From positions 1 to 6,424 of the forward strand of contig JAHFVB010000179.1 of NCBI GenBank assembly GCA_023264755.1: a stretch of DNA of 6,424 nucleotides. The letters run 5' to 3'. Of the stretch, positions 6,159 to 6,424 are shown one piece after another (the first letter of the stretch is position 1; each line of letters begins with the position of its first letter). The DNA is from Mycobacterium sp. Lineage in GTDB: Bacteria > Actinomycetota > Actinomycetes > Mycobacteriales > Mycobacteriaceae. The position numbers and the translations under genes were made by a program. The notes under the pieces were generated by a model. It made no database searches. It was given only the letters and a program-made list of their open reading frames with translations, and was not told where the DNA came from.

Positions 6159-6424
6159 TCAGAGGTGCAACAGGAACCAGTCGCGAGCCAACACGGCCAC
6201 CTGTTCGAGGGTCCCGGGCTCCTCGAACAGATGGGTCGCACCCGGGACGATGGTGATCTTGCACTCGGCCGGTATCGCGGCCTGAGCCTGGCGATTGAGT
6301 TCGACCACCACCTCGTCGTTGCCACCGACGATCAACAACGTCGGAGCCTTCACCAGCGGCAGTGCATCGACGGCGAGATCGGGCCGGCCGCCACGGGACA
6401 CGACCGCGCCGACGTTCACACGAG
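6159..6424 (-). CDS. Alpha/beta hydrolase, dienelactone hydrolase type, C-terminal part (5' end outside window)
   Basis: An open frame on the minus strand enters from the window edge and stops with TGA at 6159-6161; about 88 residues are visible. VSRGGRPDLA follows the strand after the nucleophile elbow in this family. APTLLIVGGNDEVV carries the catalytic Asp (in GGND), and IVPGATHLFEEPGTLEQVAVLARDWFLLHL carries the catalytic His (ATH). The motifs 'SRGGRPDLA' and 'HLFEEPG' are characteristic of the dienelactone-hydrolase-like proteins that in mycobacteria occur alone or fused behind a phosphoribosyltransferase domain (Rv0571c-like). Whether the fusion is present here cannot be seen. The nucleophile is also outside the window. 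Probably cytoplasmic; the substrate is unknown. A DUF2267 gene next to such a hydrolase fits a stress-associated neighbourhood, but that is inference. Confidence 0.85.
   Translation of the reverse strand, partial: RVNVGAVVSRGGRPDLAVDALPLVKAPTLLIVGGNDEVVVELNRQAQAAIPAECKITIVPGATHLFEEPGTLEQVAVLARDWFLLHL

Noticed and set aside
1..6424. Mobile elements, CRISPR arrays, tRNA or rRNA genes
   Set aside because: No transposase, integrase, spaced direct repeats, or tRNA/rRNA-like sequence could be seen on either strand.

Overview
The window is GC-rich with strong G/C preference at third codon positions. It carries several protein types common in mycobacteria: a lipoprotein of the PLC-like phosphoesterase family, a DUF2267 protein, a dienelactone-hydrolase-type protein and a small Pro/Gln-rich membrane protein. 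Together these point to an actinobacterium, most likely an environmental Mycobacterium/Mycolicibacterium. This assignment comes from protein character only; no database was searched.

Left part (1-3272, + strand): a tight, overlapping gene set. The 3' end of an aldo/keto reductase (D-threo-aldose/L-fucose dehydrogenase type) overlaps by 4 bases (GTGA) an aldehyde:ferredoxin-oxidoreductase-family protein (AOR; tungsto/molybdopterin plus 4Fe-4S). The end of the AOR gene overlaps the start of a PLP-dependent low-specificity L-threonine aldolase. All three families make or consume aldehydes: the reductase family oxidises sugars, threonine aldolase releases acetaldehyde, and AOR oxidises aldehydes to acids. 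The overlaps suggest one co-transcribed aldehyde-handling operon (inference).

Middle (3273-5046, + strand): a short intergenic gap, then a separately started exported lipoprotein phosphoesterase (phospholipase C/acid phosphatase family) with its metal and nucleophile motifs visible. It converges with a small membrane-protein gene on the minus strand (5084-5470).

Right part (5471-6424): a 239-base divergent intergenic region. It holds a clear intrinsic terminator on the + strand (perfect 7-bp stem, 6-base loop, T5) that follows no + strand protein gene in the correct orientation, plus a weak SigF-like promoter about 65 bases upstream of the stem. This suggests an undescribed small RNA of roughly 80 nt or a transcription attenuator in the leader of the DUF2267 gene. 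The DUF2267 gene (5710-6147) has a strong Shine-Dalgarno and converges, 11 bases apart, with a minus-strand alpha/beta hydrolase whose 5' part lies outside the window.

Most interesting items: the possible small RNA/attenuator, the AOR-threonine aldolase-AKR operon, and an AOR that keeps all four cluster cysteines but appears to lack the family's usual active-site His in the 'S-x-RGxxH' segment.
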